Shown here piece by piece: positions 45,596 through 52,786 of a stretch of 64,000 nucleotides of DNA (within the stretch, counting starts at the first letter, position 1; each line of letters starts with the position of its first letter). The translations under genes were made by a program, and so were the position numbers. The notes under the pieces were generated by a model. It was not told the DNA's origin. It saw nothing but the letters and a program-made list of their open reading frames with translations, and made no database searches. Source of the stretch: Paludibacteraceae bacterium (GTDB lineage: Bacteria; Bacteroidota; Bacteroidia; Bacteroidales; Paludibacteraceae); assembly GCA_024399955.1 (NCBI GenBank), contig JAKSNH010000003.1, forward strand, positions 1 through 64,000. Reading direction: 5' to 3'.

Positions 45596-45625
45596 AAAAA
45601 AGGAGCAGTTGAGTGCTCCTTTTTT
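45596..45625. terminator. Bidirectional terminator
   Basis: Stem AAAAAGGAGCA / TGCTCCTTTTT, loop GTTGAG, A's before and T's after. It lies between the convergent malQ and NSS transporter genes. Confidence 0.92.
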
Positions 45626-45629
45626 GTTA

Positions 45630-46949
45630 TCAAATTATTCCTATACTATTCAAACCTATTAGTAAAATCAGTATCGGGAAGCACCAACGGATGAGGAAAT
45701 AATACCCTCGTATTGCCCAAGGTTTGATGCCATAATGCGGTTTCATTTCCTCTATCATCACTTGCTTATCCACAAACCAGCCGAAGAAAATCACCGTACT
45801 CAGAGCCACCAATGGTAGCATAAAACTGGACGTCAGCACATCCAATCCATCAAACAGTGTTTTTCCCTTCCATACTAGCCAATCGACCTCGCCGGTCATT
45901 GAGAACGTGCAAAAAACGCTGATTGCCAAACAAACCACTGCCACATACACCAATGCTTGATGACGCGTTAAGGCTGGACGTTCACGATTGGCGGTTACAT
46001 CCATCAATGAGGCAGTCAGCACTTCAAATAGGCTCACAATCGAGGTGATAGCTGCTATACATAGTAATGCAAAGAACAGCAACGCCATCACTTGTCCACC
46101 GGGCATTTGTTCAAACACCACCGGTAACACAGAGAACACCAGTTTAGGACCTTGCTCCGGACTTACTCCATATACGAACCCTGCCGGCATGATAACGCAC
46201 GCAGCCATGATAGCCACAAGTGTATCCACCGCCACGATGCCACATGCCGTTGCCACTACATTCTGTTTCTTAGGGATATACGAACCATAGGTAATCAGTG
46301 CCCCCATACCTATGCTCAGCGAATAGAAACATTGCCCCAAGGCAGATAGGATGACATCAAAACTTATCTTACTTGCATCAAAACTGAATAGAAAAGCGAG
46401 CCCTTCTTTAACTCCGGGCAATAGCATGACGCGCACCATCAGTATAATGATAATAAGTAATAAGATTGGCATAAAAATCTTGCCGAGTCGTTCAATACCT
46501 TTGGTCACACCTAACCATACTACGGCTACCGAACATAACACGGCAAATGCGTTGCATAACACATCTGTCCAACCGCCAAGCGTGGGTAATGGTCCCACTA
46601 AGGAGATCAGCAGGTATTTGACACACCAGCCTGTTATCACCAGGTACACGCCCGTTATGAGGGTCACTGTCAGACAAGTCAGAATAGGAATACCATTCCA
46701 GCGATTATTGCCAATCAGCACTTGATAGGCACCTCTTACGGATTGTCCGCTGCGTTTACCAATCACCATTTCGGTAATCATCAGCGGCAGACCAAATAGC
46801 AGCACACAAGCGATATAGACCACAAGGAAGGCTGCTCCACCATTCTGCCCCAACATATATGGGAACTTCCATATATTACCTAATCCAACGGCTCCTGCCG
46901 CCGTAGCCATGATGACTCCAAACCTACTTGTAAATTGTTCTTTCTGCAT
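45630..46949 (-). CDS. Neurotransmitter:sodium symporter (NSS/SNF) family transporter
   Basis: This Na+-coupled inner-membrane carrier resembles LeuT, so it probably takes up amino acids. From the ATG at 46949 it has 439 aa and 11-12 helices. The family N-terminus is FTSRFGVIMATAAGAVGLGNIWKFPY, with the unwound first helix and its GLGN sodium site. It is followed by GGAAFLVVYIACVLLFGLPLMITE and later SLSIGMGALITYGSY. The longer frame to 47003 starts upstream of the promoter. It is a single gene with its own promoter and terminator. Confidence 0.93.
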   Translation of the reverse strand: MQKEQFTSRFGVIMATAAGAVGLGNIWKFPYMLGQNGGAAFLVVYIACVLLFGLPLMITEMVIGKRSGQSVRGAYQVLIGNNRWNGIPILTCLTVTLITGVYLVITGWCVKYLLISLVGPLPTLGGWTDVLCNAFAVLCSVAVVWLGVTKGIERLGKIFMPILLLIIIILMVRVMLLPGVKEGLAFLFSFDASKISFDVILSALGQCFYSLSIGMGALITYGSYIPKKQNVVATACGIVAVDTLVAIMAACVIMPAGFVYGVSPEQGPKLVFSVLPVVFEQMPGGQVMALLFFALLCIAAITSIVSLFEVLTASLMDVTANRERPALTRHQALVYVAVVCLAISVFCTFSMTGEVDWLVWKGKTLFDGLDVLTSSFMLPLVALSTVIFFGWFVDKQVMIEEMKPHYGIKPWAIRGYYFLIRWCFPILILLIGLNSIGII

Positions 46950-46956
46950 TTTCGCT

Positions 46957-46989
46957 GCAAAATTACAACTTTTTTTGCACTTATGCAAA
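46957..46989 (-). promoter_or_regulatory. Promoter of the NSS transporter gene
   Basis: The minus strand shows TTTG (46989-46986), 20 nt, then TAATTTTGC (46965-46957). The -7 box is only 8 nt before the chosen ATG, so the leader is very short. Confidence 0.7.
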
Positions 46990-47149
46990 TAAAAATGCAC
47001 CATTCGGTAAAAACATCGAGAAAAGACATGAAAAAACTAGACAATCTAAAGAATAAAAAGTAGCAGCATAGGTTACGGATAGTCCTCGCAGGGTTGCCGA
47101 ATAGTCTATATAGCACAAGTAGCCAATACAAATAAGGCAAATAGAAAAT

Positions 47150-47182
47150 GCGAGGCAGAGAACGAATTGTTTTCTGCCCCGC
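47150..47182 (-). terminator. Palindrome copy 1, terminator of the DUF2442 gene
   Basis: GCGAGGCAGAG...TTCTGCCCCGC forms a long stem with loop AACGAATTGTTT. It lies 7 bp after the DUF2442 stop with a T-rich stretch beyond on the minus strand. A near copy is at 48040-48071. Confidence 0.7.
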
Positions 47183-47188
47183 AAAAGA

Positions 47189-47476
47189 TTAATAAGAGGA
47201 AAGTTGCCCCTTGTATAATTGTTCTATCGGGAAATACAAATCTCTATTCTTCCCCCATGCGACATTCCCCATATCATCCAGGTAAAACTTGCGAAATTTG
47301 GCTTCATCCAAAAAACGATTATACTGAGGGTGAGGATGTTGCCTAACCCATTCGCCAATGTTTACCACCGAAATATGCTTATCGCTAAACACCAACTTAA
47401 CTGCCAAGTTTCCGGCATAAGTTGCATCTAATATGTGCAAATTTCTTTTCACAGTTTTTTTGTTATAGTAGTGCAA
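47189..47476 (-). CDS. DUF2442 domain protein
   Basis: A 95-aa cytoplasmic protein. The segment from LHILDATYAGNLAVKLVFSD through FRKFYLDDMGNVAWGKNRDL matches the DUF2442 pattern: an N-terminal strand pair with V-x-F-S-D, then a W near the end and a short acidic C-terminus. It begins inside the last codons of the DUF4160 gene (28-bp overlap), so the two are coupled. The pairing is common in bacteria and has the look of a small two-gene defence or toxin-antitoxin module, but I know of no proof. The reading frame upstream of residue 10 is poorly conserved-looking. Confidence 0.75.
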   Translation of the reverse strand: MHYYNKKTVKRNLHILDATYAGNLAVKLVFSDKHISVVNIGEWVRQHPHPQYNRFLDEAKFRKFYLDDMGNVAWGKNRDLYFPIEQLYKGQLSSY

Positions 47477-47751
47477 ACGACTCTCTTTTTCTTAATGAAA
47501 TAATTAACCCATTTATCAACGATATTATCAGCATACTCACGAACGAACTTTTCTGCTACAGCCTGATCTTTTGAAGACAATGGAGGTACGCCTTTTTTCT
47601 CACGTATTTGTATGTTGGATATTTTCCCATTTTCAATCAATATCTCAAAAATAGATTCATGCTGATTGTGCTGTACATGGACATGAATGGGGTTATGTTC
47701 GTTGGAATGAAACAGAAACACAAAACCGAAATAGCGATAGATGTCTGGCAT
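47449..47751 (-). CDS. DUF4160 domain protein
   Basis: A 100-aa protein from the ATG at 47751. The alternative ATG at 47781 lies within the -7 box, so it is rejected. It opens MPDIYRYFGFVFLFHSNEHN, then PIHVHVQHN, the histidine-rich mark of DUF4160. A lysine-rich tail with DKWVNYFIKKK may bind nucleic acid. It is the first gene of the pair with DUF2442. The biochemical role is unknown. Confidence 0.78.
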   Translation of the reverse strand: MPDIYRYFGFVFLFHSNEHNPIHVHVQHNQHESIFEILIENGKISNIQIREKKGVPPLSSKDQAVAEKFVREYADNIVDKWVNYFIKKKRVVCTTITKKL

Positions 47752-47777
47752 ACTTTCTTTGTTTTTGCATTTGCGAT

Positions 47778-47810
47778 GCAAAATTACATTTTTTTTTTGA
47801 CATACGCAAA
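47778..47810 (-). promoter_or_regulatory. Promoter of the DUF4160-DUF2442 pair
   Basis: The minus strand shows TTTG (47810-47807), 20 nt, then TAATTTTGC (47786-47778), 26 nt before the ATG at 47751. Confidence 0.75.
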
Positions 47811-47892
47811 TAATAATTAGACTTTTTGCGCGAAATCGCGATTTTTTTTAGGGCAATAGGTGCTTACTTTTTGTTTTTTGCGCCTGAATCTT

Positions 47893-47912
47893 CTTAATAA
47901 TAGTAAACTTTT
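47893..47912. repeat. 20-bp repeat, copy 1
   Basis: CTTAATAATAGTAAACTTTT, identical at 48816-48835 in the same orientation. The copies lie on either side of the small GldL-like gene. Confidence 0.85.
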
Positions 47913-48039
47913 TAAGTTGCCCGTGGTTAAACGGTGGGTAGTCGCAGGGGATTATAAACACCCGACAAACACCCGACGTACAAAGCACTTATCACTACCC
48001 GATGATGCAAGAAAGATGAGAGAAAGGTCAGAGAAGGAA

Positions 48040-48071
48040 GCGAGGCAGAAACGAATTGTTTTCTGCCTCGC
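48040..48071 (-). terminator. Palindrome copy 2, likely terminator of the small membrane protein gene
   Basis: GCGAGGCAGAA...TTCTGCCTCGC with loop ACGAATTGTT, 56 bp after the gene at 48127. Both arms and loop match the copy at 47150-47182 apart from one base change and one indel. Confidence 0.6.
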
Positions 48072-48126
48072 AAGAGAATAATAACTAAGATTAGACGAGT
48101 TAATGATCGTCTTCTTCTATATATGA

Positions 48127-48471
48127 TTATTCTTTTCTTTTATTAAAAGCAATTGCCAACACTATTGCCACTGCGGGGATTAGCAATCCACAAGTTACAA
48201 GACACAGCATGCCTCCCCCAGGAAAATGTAACGATTTGAATACCACCGTCACAATGGCAACGATTAAAGAAAGACCAACAAACCATTTGGTGCACTTGCA
48301 ACCGGGTTGTTTTAAACGATAAATCATGCCTAAAAGAGCAGCAATCACTCCCATTATGCCACCAACAAGTAGCATATAGCCACCTCCCGGCCAATGTAAG
48401 AGTCTAAATACGATACCCTCAGACAACAAGATGGCAGCAATAGGTGCCATAATAGCTAAACTTTTTTTCAT
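48127..48471 (-). CDS. Small GldL-like membrane protein with duplicated H-x-PGGG motif
   Basis: A 114-aa protein with four predicted membrane helices. It contains two matching units: VFRLLHWPGGGYML (21-34) and VFKSLHFPGGGMLC (77-90). The F-K-x-x-H-W-P-G motif resembles the membrane part of GldL, the proton-channel half of the GldLM motor of gliding/type IX secretion. The cytoplasmic extension of GldL is absent. A transport role is possible but unproven. It has a remote promoter at 48614-48645 with a 135-nt leader. Confidence 0.7.
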   Translation of the reverse strand: MKKSLAIMAPIAAILLSEGIVFRLLHWPGGGYMLLVGGIMGVIAALLGMIYRLKQPGCKCTKWFVGLSLIVAIVTVVFKSLHFPGGGMLCLVTCGLLIPAVAIVLAIAFNKRKE

Positions 48472-48613
48472 AAAAGTAGATTTTTAGATTAAGATAGATT
48501 CTATTTATTCCATTTCTTCGCTTCACCAGCAGAATCTAATAACTGATTCGGCAAAACTTATGTTGTGATAACTTTTTGGACTGAGTTATCTTGCCACTAT
48601 GTTAATTTGACTA

Positions 48614-48645
48614 CAAAAGTATAAAATATTTTGCATTTGTGCAAA
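48614..48645 (-). promoter_or_regulatory. Promoter of the small GldL-like gene
   Basis: The minus strand shows TTTG (48645-48642), 20 nt, then TACTTTTG (48621-48614). It is about 143 nt before the ATG, an unusually long leader for this window. Confidence 0.6.
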
Positions 48646-48815
48646 TAAAAATGCAATTTTTGTACAAATTGTGAAGTTTTGTGGTATATGATGCCATACT
48701 AAGCCCCAACGAAAGCCAACGAAAAGCAAGATTTTTGGCAGGTTTAGGCGGGGGTTAGTAGGGGGTTACCTTAGCTGCATGTGGTCGCGTCGTCGGAGCA
48801 ACAACCTCGCAAAAT

Positions 48816-48835
48816 CTTAATAATAGTAAACTTTT
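48816..48835. repeat. 20-bp repeat, copy 2
   Basis: It is identical to 47893-47912. It ends 4 bp from the stop codon of the C10 peptidase gene. Confidence 0.85.
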
Positions 48836-48839
48836 GAGA

Positions 48840-51821
48840 CTATTTCACTCTGGCGCCGGTGGCGGTGTAGAGGTTGCCGTCACGCAGGATATAGAAGATG
48901 CCATTATGCATAATCTTATGTACATTGTATGTTGTTGAGGATTCAATATTCAATTCCTCATAATTCGTTGGAGTTGTTCCTTTGCCTTTGGGCATTAATA
49001 ATAAATGTGTTACTTGATTCGCATTTGCATAAAACACAAAATAGTCATAGCCGGCATTTGCTAAAGACAAATAATGCGTAGTGGATGCATCGGCTGCATA
49101 CGAAAACGTTACCGTTCCATCATTATTATTTGTGAGGTTTAACACAATCCCTGTTGGTGACATAATAGCAGATTTGGCTGCTGTACAAGTTAGATATTCA
49201 CCATTATGGCTTTTTAGCAATTTGCCTGTACCTGAATCTTCCAACGTCCACAAATAAGCATCGGTCGTGTTTACTGTGTCTATTTGCGACCGTACAGATG
49301 TACCTGCATCAACAGCGATAAGACGATCTTTTCCACTCACTTTATTGGGTGTAAAGAAATAATAATTGCCTGTGCTGCGTTTCGCGACAATATAGTATTC
49401 ATTTGTTGTAATAGGTGGTTCGGGTGTATCTTCCTCAATTGGCAACAAAGATAAATAAGTAATTTGGTTTTTATTTCCATAAAAGGCAAAGTAGTTATTA
49501 CCTGTCGTAGCATTTAATGAGAGGTAGCGTTCTGCTGTTCCGTCATAAAAATGAGTTTGCACTTGATTCGCCACAACATCCATTGTTAAATTTCTCCCCG
49601 TTGCATCAAGTTTCGCGGTATTGTTGCTACTCCAACCTATATATTGCGAGCCATTTTTAAGTTTCCAAGAAGTGCCATTTGCCTCAAGAGTCCAAATGTA
49701 TTCAGCATCCAAATTCGTAATGTTAACAGCATTTACATCTGTTTTGTTGGTGTTCACAGCAACAAAACGGTCTTTCGTTCCATCCTTCGTGGCTGTCATA
49801 TAGTACCACGTATTATCGGTTTCTTTATTCCTTGAAGCAACAATGGCGTATTTACCGGGTTTGAGAGAATCTTCTAATTCGGCTATAGTATCTTGTCCGC
49901 TTTTGACAATTACATAAATCGGATTAGGGAAATATGTACTTCCTCCAAAATTTATATTACCATTTTTATCTGCATACATGAACCCTAAAATGTATGTGCC
50001 AGGAGTTACTGAAATTTTTCCTGAAAATGTTAATGTTCGTGTTTCACCCGACCCAATTCCTACTAAATTCAAATTTATCTCATCAAAATCTTGACCATTT
50101 GTTAGGTCAGCATTGTATAAAACTAAAGCCACTTTGCCAACAAAGGAAGATGTTCCAACATTCTTCATTGTGAGATTAATTTGAGCATTGTGTCCAGTAA
50201 TCAAATCATCATTGGATTCACTATAAATCTTAAAAGATGAAAATGTTTCAATTGGGGCAGAGTGATACACTTTGAATGTTGTTACATTAGGGTAATATTC
50301 AGACCCTACAATTTGATAACCAAGGTCTGCGCTTTTATAGAATAAACTTGCATAATAACGCCCTGGAATAAGTCCCGCATTTGCAGAAACACTCGGGTTT
50401 AATGTCAGAGTGCTATTTTTGGCAATAGTACAATTGGATTTCAAAACTACTTCAGTGAAATAATTTCCATTTTCATCCAATAAGACAGCAATAAGGTCGC
50501 CCGTAAAACTACCATTTCCATAGTTTTTAACTTTAATATTACCACTCAAAGTTCCTCCATAACGAATTGAATCAGAACTTAAAGTCCAATTGGATTCTGC
50601 TTGCAAATTGGCCGCATTGGCAGAGGTAGCACGCGGCACCATATTAATTACCGCCCATTGCTTGGCTGTATAGTTATCAGAAGAACCACTACCAATGCCA
50701 TTTGGACCCGGTATTAAAGCAGTTATTGGATACCATCCATCATAAGATCCACTCCATCCCCAATTAAAATGAAAATAATTTTGCGAATCATATCCATCAC
50801 ATACGAAAGCATGACCAGAATCTTTCTCTCCTGGTCCCTTTCCACAATAAACCATGGGATGCCCAAGGTCTAATTGACTTTTGAGAATAGAAATCCAATT
50901 CGCTTCAGAATAATTGTCTTTACATATAGTAGAAGTGTTTTGATCATAGCGGAAATAATTTTTAACTGCTGTTTCTATTTTGTCTGTAGTTGCAGAACTT
51001 CCCGTACCTTCATAAAAGATCCAATTTCCACTAAGACCATAATTCATATCCATAGCAACTCCACAATGATACATTAATGTTGATACTGCATTTATTTGTT
51101 GTTGTGTACTACTGGATGTTAATTGATTTGGCATATGCGACCAATCGTAAGTGGTTGCTCCAAAATTGGCACTTTGCTTACCATAAAATTCTGTATTATA
51201 AGAGTGAAAACCATCGCCAATTTTAGGCCATTCCCAATATTTCATAACTTGAGCCAATGCTGTAGCTGCACAGCCAGTTACGGTATTTTGGAAAACCAAA
51301 TAGTTAAAGGGACATTTTTCATTATAATATGGTGCTTGATCCCATTGCGTTTTGACTAAAGCATTAATAATTGGTGTTCCCAAAGACACTTTTTTACGAA
51401 TGTTATCCCATTCTTTTTTCGTAATGTCATTTTGAGTTTCCCCATTATTAATAGCAATCTCGATTTGATTATTGAAACAACTTAACAACCATTTGAAACC
51501 ATCAGGAAGATTGTTCGTATCTAAATGACCATTTAAAGAATGACCTAAAATAGGAACAGCCACATCATCGGCAGAAACGATTACAAATCCTTCGCCATCT
51601 GTGGCATTAAATATATAAAAATGCTGGTTGGAAGTGACCGATGCGGCAAGTTTTCTAACCATTTTTCTTCTTGCAGGTGCTTTCACCACACCCGACGAAT
51701 CCATTTGAGGTGCATTCAAAATACTTTCCGCAATTTGTTGAGCGGTAGTTGGATCGACAGGGGCTGCCCATAGTAACTTTGCCAGTGTACATAAGGCAAA
51801 CAAAATGATAATCTTCTTCAT
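48840..51821 (-). CDS. Secreted C10 (streptopain-like) cysteine peptidase, multidomain
   Basis: A 993-aa secreted protease. It has a signal peptide (1-19, LLWAA), a SpeB-type propeptide (about 20-150, with FYIFNATDGEGFVIVSADD), and a C10 catalytic domain. That domain has Cys184 in TVTGCAATALAQVMKYWEWP, His337 in DSGHAFVCDGYD, and FHFNWGWSGSYDGWY. A CARDB-like beta region (about 400-650) follows. Then come two tandem modules of about 140 aa, each starting Y-(A/Y)-I-V-A and ending Y-x-S-L-x-x...(F)YxNxNQ(I/V)T. The sorting-like tail is GIFYILRDGNLYTATGARVK. The gene looks more AT-rich than its neighbours, hinting at transfer. No clear promoter of the usual form is seen. Confidence 0.9.
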   Translation of the reverse strand: MKKIIILFALCTLAKLLWAAPVDPTTAQQIAESILNAPQMDSSGVVKAPARRKMVRKLAASVTSNQHFYIFNATDGEGFVIVSADDVAVPILGHSLNGHLDTNNLPDGFKWLLSCFNNQIEIAINNGETQNDITKKEWDNIRKKVSLGTPIINALVKTQWDQAPYYNEKCPFNYLVFQNTVTGCAATALAQVMKYWEWPKIGDGFHSYNTEFYGKQSANFGATTYDWSHMPNQLTSSSTQQQINAVSTLMYHCGVAMDMNYGLSGNWIFYEGTGSSATTDKIETAVKNYFRYDQNTSTICKDNYSEANWISILKSQLDLGHPMVYCGKGPGEKDSGHAFVCDGYDSQNYFHFNWGWSGSYDGWYPITALIPGPNGIGSGSSDNYTAKQWAVINMVPRATSANAANLQAESNWTLSSDSIRYGGTLSGNIKVKNYGNGSFTGDLIAVLLDENGNYFTEVVLKSNCTIAKNSTLTLNPSVSANAGLIPGRYYASLFYKSADLGYQIVGSEYYPNVTTFKVYHSAPIETFSSFKIYSESNDDLITGHNAQINLTMKNVGTSSFVGKVALVLYNADLTNGQDFDEINLNLVGIGSGETRTLTFSGKISVTPGTYILGFMYADKNGNINFGGSTYFPNPIYVIVKSGQDTIAELEDSLKPGKYAIVASRNKETDNTWYYMTATKDGTKDRFVAVNTNKTDVNAVNITNLDAEYIWTLEANGTSWKLKNGSQYIGWSSNNTAKLDATGRNLTMDVVANQVQTHFYDGTAERYLSLNATTGNNYFAFYGNKNQITYLSLLPIEEDTPEPPITTNEYYIVAKRSTGNYYFFTPNKVSGKDRLIAVDAGTSVRSQIDTVNTTDAYLWTLEDSGTGKLLKSHNGEYLTCTAAKSAIMSPTGIVLNLTNNNDGTVTFSYAADASTTHYLSLANAGYDYFVFYANANQVTHLLLMPKGKGTTPTNYEELNIESSTTYNVHKIMHNGIFYILRDGNLYTATGARVK

Positions 51822-51876
51822 AATATATTAATTTGAATAATTACATAAAAAAGCGTGGGCTTTCGCTCGTTCATTT

Positions 51877-52006
51877 GATTTTCTGAGGTCCTGAACTACC
51901 GTAATTACTCAAATGTACACACAAAAACTCACGCCAAAACGTGAGCGTGCATAAACCTCTTGAGTAATTGTGGTTTTTCTTAAAATTGTTCAGGTTTCAG
52001 AAAACC
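51877..52006. repeat. 130-bp nested inverted repeat upstream of the C10 peptidase gene
   Basis: Outer arms GATTTTCTGAGGTCCTGAAC (51877-51896) and GTTCAGGTTTCAGAAAACC (51988-52006) pair imperfectly. Middle arms AATTACTCAA (51903-51912) and TTGAGTAATT (51960-51969) pair perfectly. The inner hairpin is CTCACG / CGTGAG (51928-51945). It could be a miniature element, an operator or an RNA structure in the peptidase leader. Confidence 0.75.
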
Positions 52007-52033
52007 AAGTTTGGCTTACAACGCTATATTTAT

Positions 52034-52083
52034 ATGTCATGCAGGACTTTCACCTGCTGCTGAAAGCACTCTTTCAGCGTCGC
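52034..52083. repeat. 50-bp palindromic repeat, copy 1
   Basis: It starts ATGTCATGCAGGACTTTCAC and contains the perfect hairpin CTGAAAG-CACT-CTTTCAG. It matches 52535-52584 with one mismatch, same orientation, 501 bp apart. Confidence 0.95.
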
Positions 52084-52121
52084 CAATCAATTTTCTATGG
52101 TCCTATTGGCAGAGGACTATG

Positions 52122-52310
52122 TTATTTTGCTCTTAACTTGTATCTAGTCGGCATAACCTTTAAGAATGCTTGATAATCAGCCAAGATAGCGTCATGATTT
52201 GGATTGTCTTTTCGCAATAGAATGCCGATAAAATATTGATTCCCATCAAACGAAACAGATTCGCTATATAGAGTCATCATGTGGTTCATAGCATACTCTA
52301 AAAACCACAT
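52122..52310 (-). CDS. Small hypothetical protein, second gene of cassette
   Basis: About 62 codons from ATG 52310 (a TTG lies 9 nt upstream). The sequence includes LEYAMNHMMTLYSESVSFDG and DAILADYQAFLKVMPTRYK. It looks like a normal soluble alpha/beta peptide, not random, but no family is recognised. It lies 22 nt after the stop of the 38-aa frame, downstream of a good promoter, so the two may be coexpressed. Confidence 0.4.
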   Translation of the reverse strand: MWFLEYAMNHMMTLYSESVSFDGNQYFIGILLRKDNPNHDAILADYQAFLKVMPTRYKLRAK

Positions 52311-52332
52311 TTTATACAACCTATTAATAACT

Positions 52333-52449
52333 TCATAATGCTAACTTTGCTTCTGCTTGCGCAACTTCTTCTAACCATTGTTGTTTTGCATCAAGCATTC
52401 CTTGAAACACTCGTGCTGCTTCCTTTGCGGTCCAAGTCTTCTTTTCCAT
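52333..52449 (-). CDS. 38-aa small hypothetical protein, first gene of cassette
   Basis: The frame begins MEKKTWTAKEAARVFQGMLD and ends AQAEAKLAL. It is strongly helical and amphipathic, with a KEAA-x-x-F pattern that resembles the start of a helix-turn-helix or antitoxin-like peptide; that resemblance is weak. A promoter lies about 175 nt upstream, and the second 50-bp repeat falls in the leader. Confidence 0.4.
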   Translation of the reverse strand: MEKKTWTAKEAARVFQGMLDAKQQWLEEVAQAEAKLAL

Positions 52450-52534
52450 AGTTGTTCTTAAATAAGGGTTATTTATGTTATATTCAAGTTTATACAATTT
52501 TTATTCCAAAGCGTAATAAACGCTTTCTTTTAAC

Positions 52535-52584
52535 ATGTCATGCAGGGCTTTCACCTGCTGCTGAAAGCACTCTTTCAGCGTCGC
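52535..52584. repeat. 50-bp palindromic repeat, copy 2
   Basis: It matches 52034-52083 with one mismatch (GGG for GGA). It lies in the presumed leader of the small-gene cassette. Confidence 0.95.
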
Positions 52585-52623
52585 AAAATGCTCACCATAT
52601 TTACATTAAATTCATTTTGCGAT

Positions 52624-52656
52624 GCAAAATTACAGAAAAAAAATGATATTTGCAAA
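52624..52656 (-). promoter_or_regulatory. Promoter of the small-gene cassette
   Basis: The minus strand shows TTTG (52656-52653), 20 nt, then TAATTTTGC (52632-52624). This full match is the main reason to believe the cassette is expressed. Confidence 0.7.
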
Positions 52657-52786
52657 TTTATGGGCATTATTTCTCTATTATTTTAGTTTTTTACTAGTTT
52701 ACTAGAAATATAGGACCGCTGACGCTATACTAGAAATTTAGATTACTACGCTGGACTAGTGGGATAGAACAATAGAGCACAAGATG

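Larger units (their letters stand above)
47811..48126. other. Intergenic region with short repeats
   Basis: No gene is seen. It holds a 20-bp repeat (47893-47912, second copy at 48816), an 11-bp tandem pair AAACACCCGAC (47956-47977), and a palindrome (48040-48071) serving as terminator for the gene to its right. Confidence 0.7.
48472..48839. other. Intergenic region: long leader and repeat remnants
   Basis: 48472-48607 is the leader of the small membrane protein gene and includes an inverted repeat TAGATTCT...AGAATCTA. 48614-48645 is its promoter. 48720-48839, downstream of the C10 peptidase gene, holds a G-rich stretch (GGGGGTTAGTAGGGGGTTACC), a 25-nt match to the tRNA-Pro leader (48789-48813, inverted) and the 20-bp repeat at 48816-48835. 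No gene is seen. Confidence 0.65.
51822..52786. other. Repeat-rich region with a small-gene cassette
   Basis: It holds a fold-back (51877-52006), two 50-bp palindromic repeats (52034-52083, 52535-52584), two small frames between them (52122-52310 and 52333-52449), a promoter (52624-52656), and an AT-rich stretch with several CTAG-containing short repeats (about 52690-52760). No long gene is present. Confidence 0.75.

Noticed and set aside
47956..47988. Possible CRISPR-like tandem repeat (AAACACCCGAC twice)
   Set aside because: Only two units with no spacer; not an array. No CRISPR array or cas gene was seen anywhere in the window.
51903..51969. Invertible promoter between the AATTACTCAA/TTGAGTAATT arms
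   Set aside because: No full promoter of the local type lies between the arms, and no invertase gene is nearby; kept only as a fold-back.
52690..52760. Attachment site or origin suggested by clustered CTAG motifs
   Set aside because: The motifs are short and irregular, with no integrase, replication gene or matching second site.
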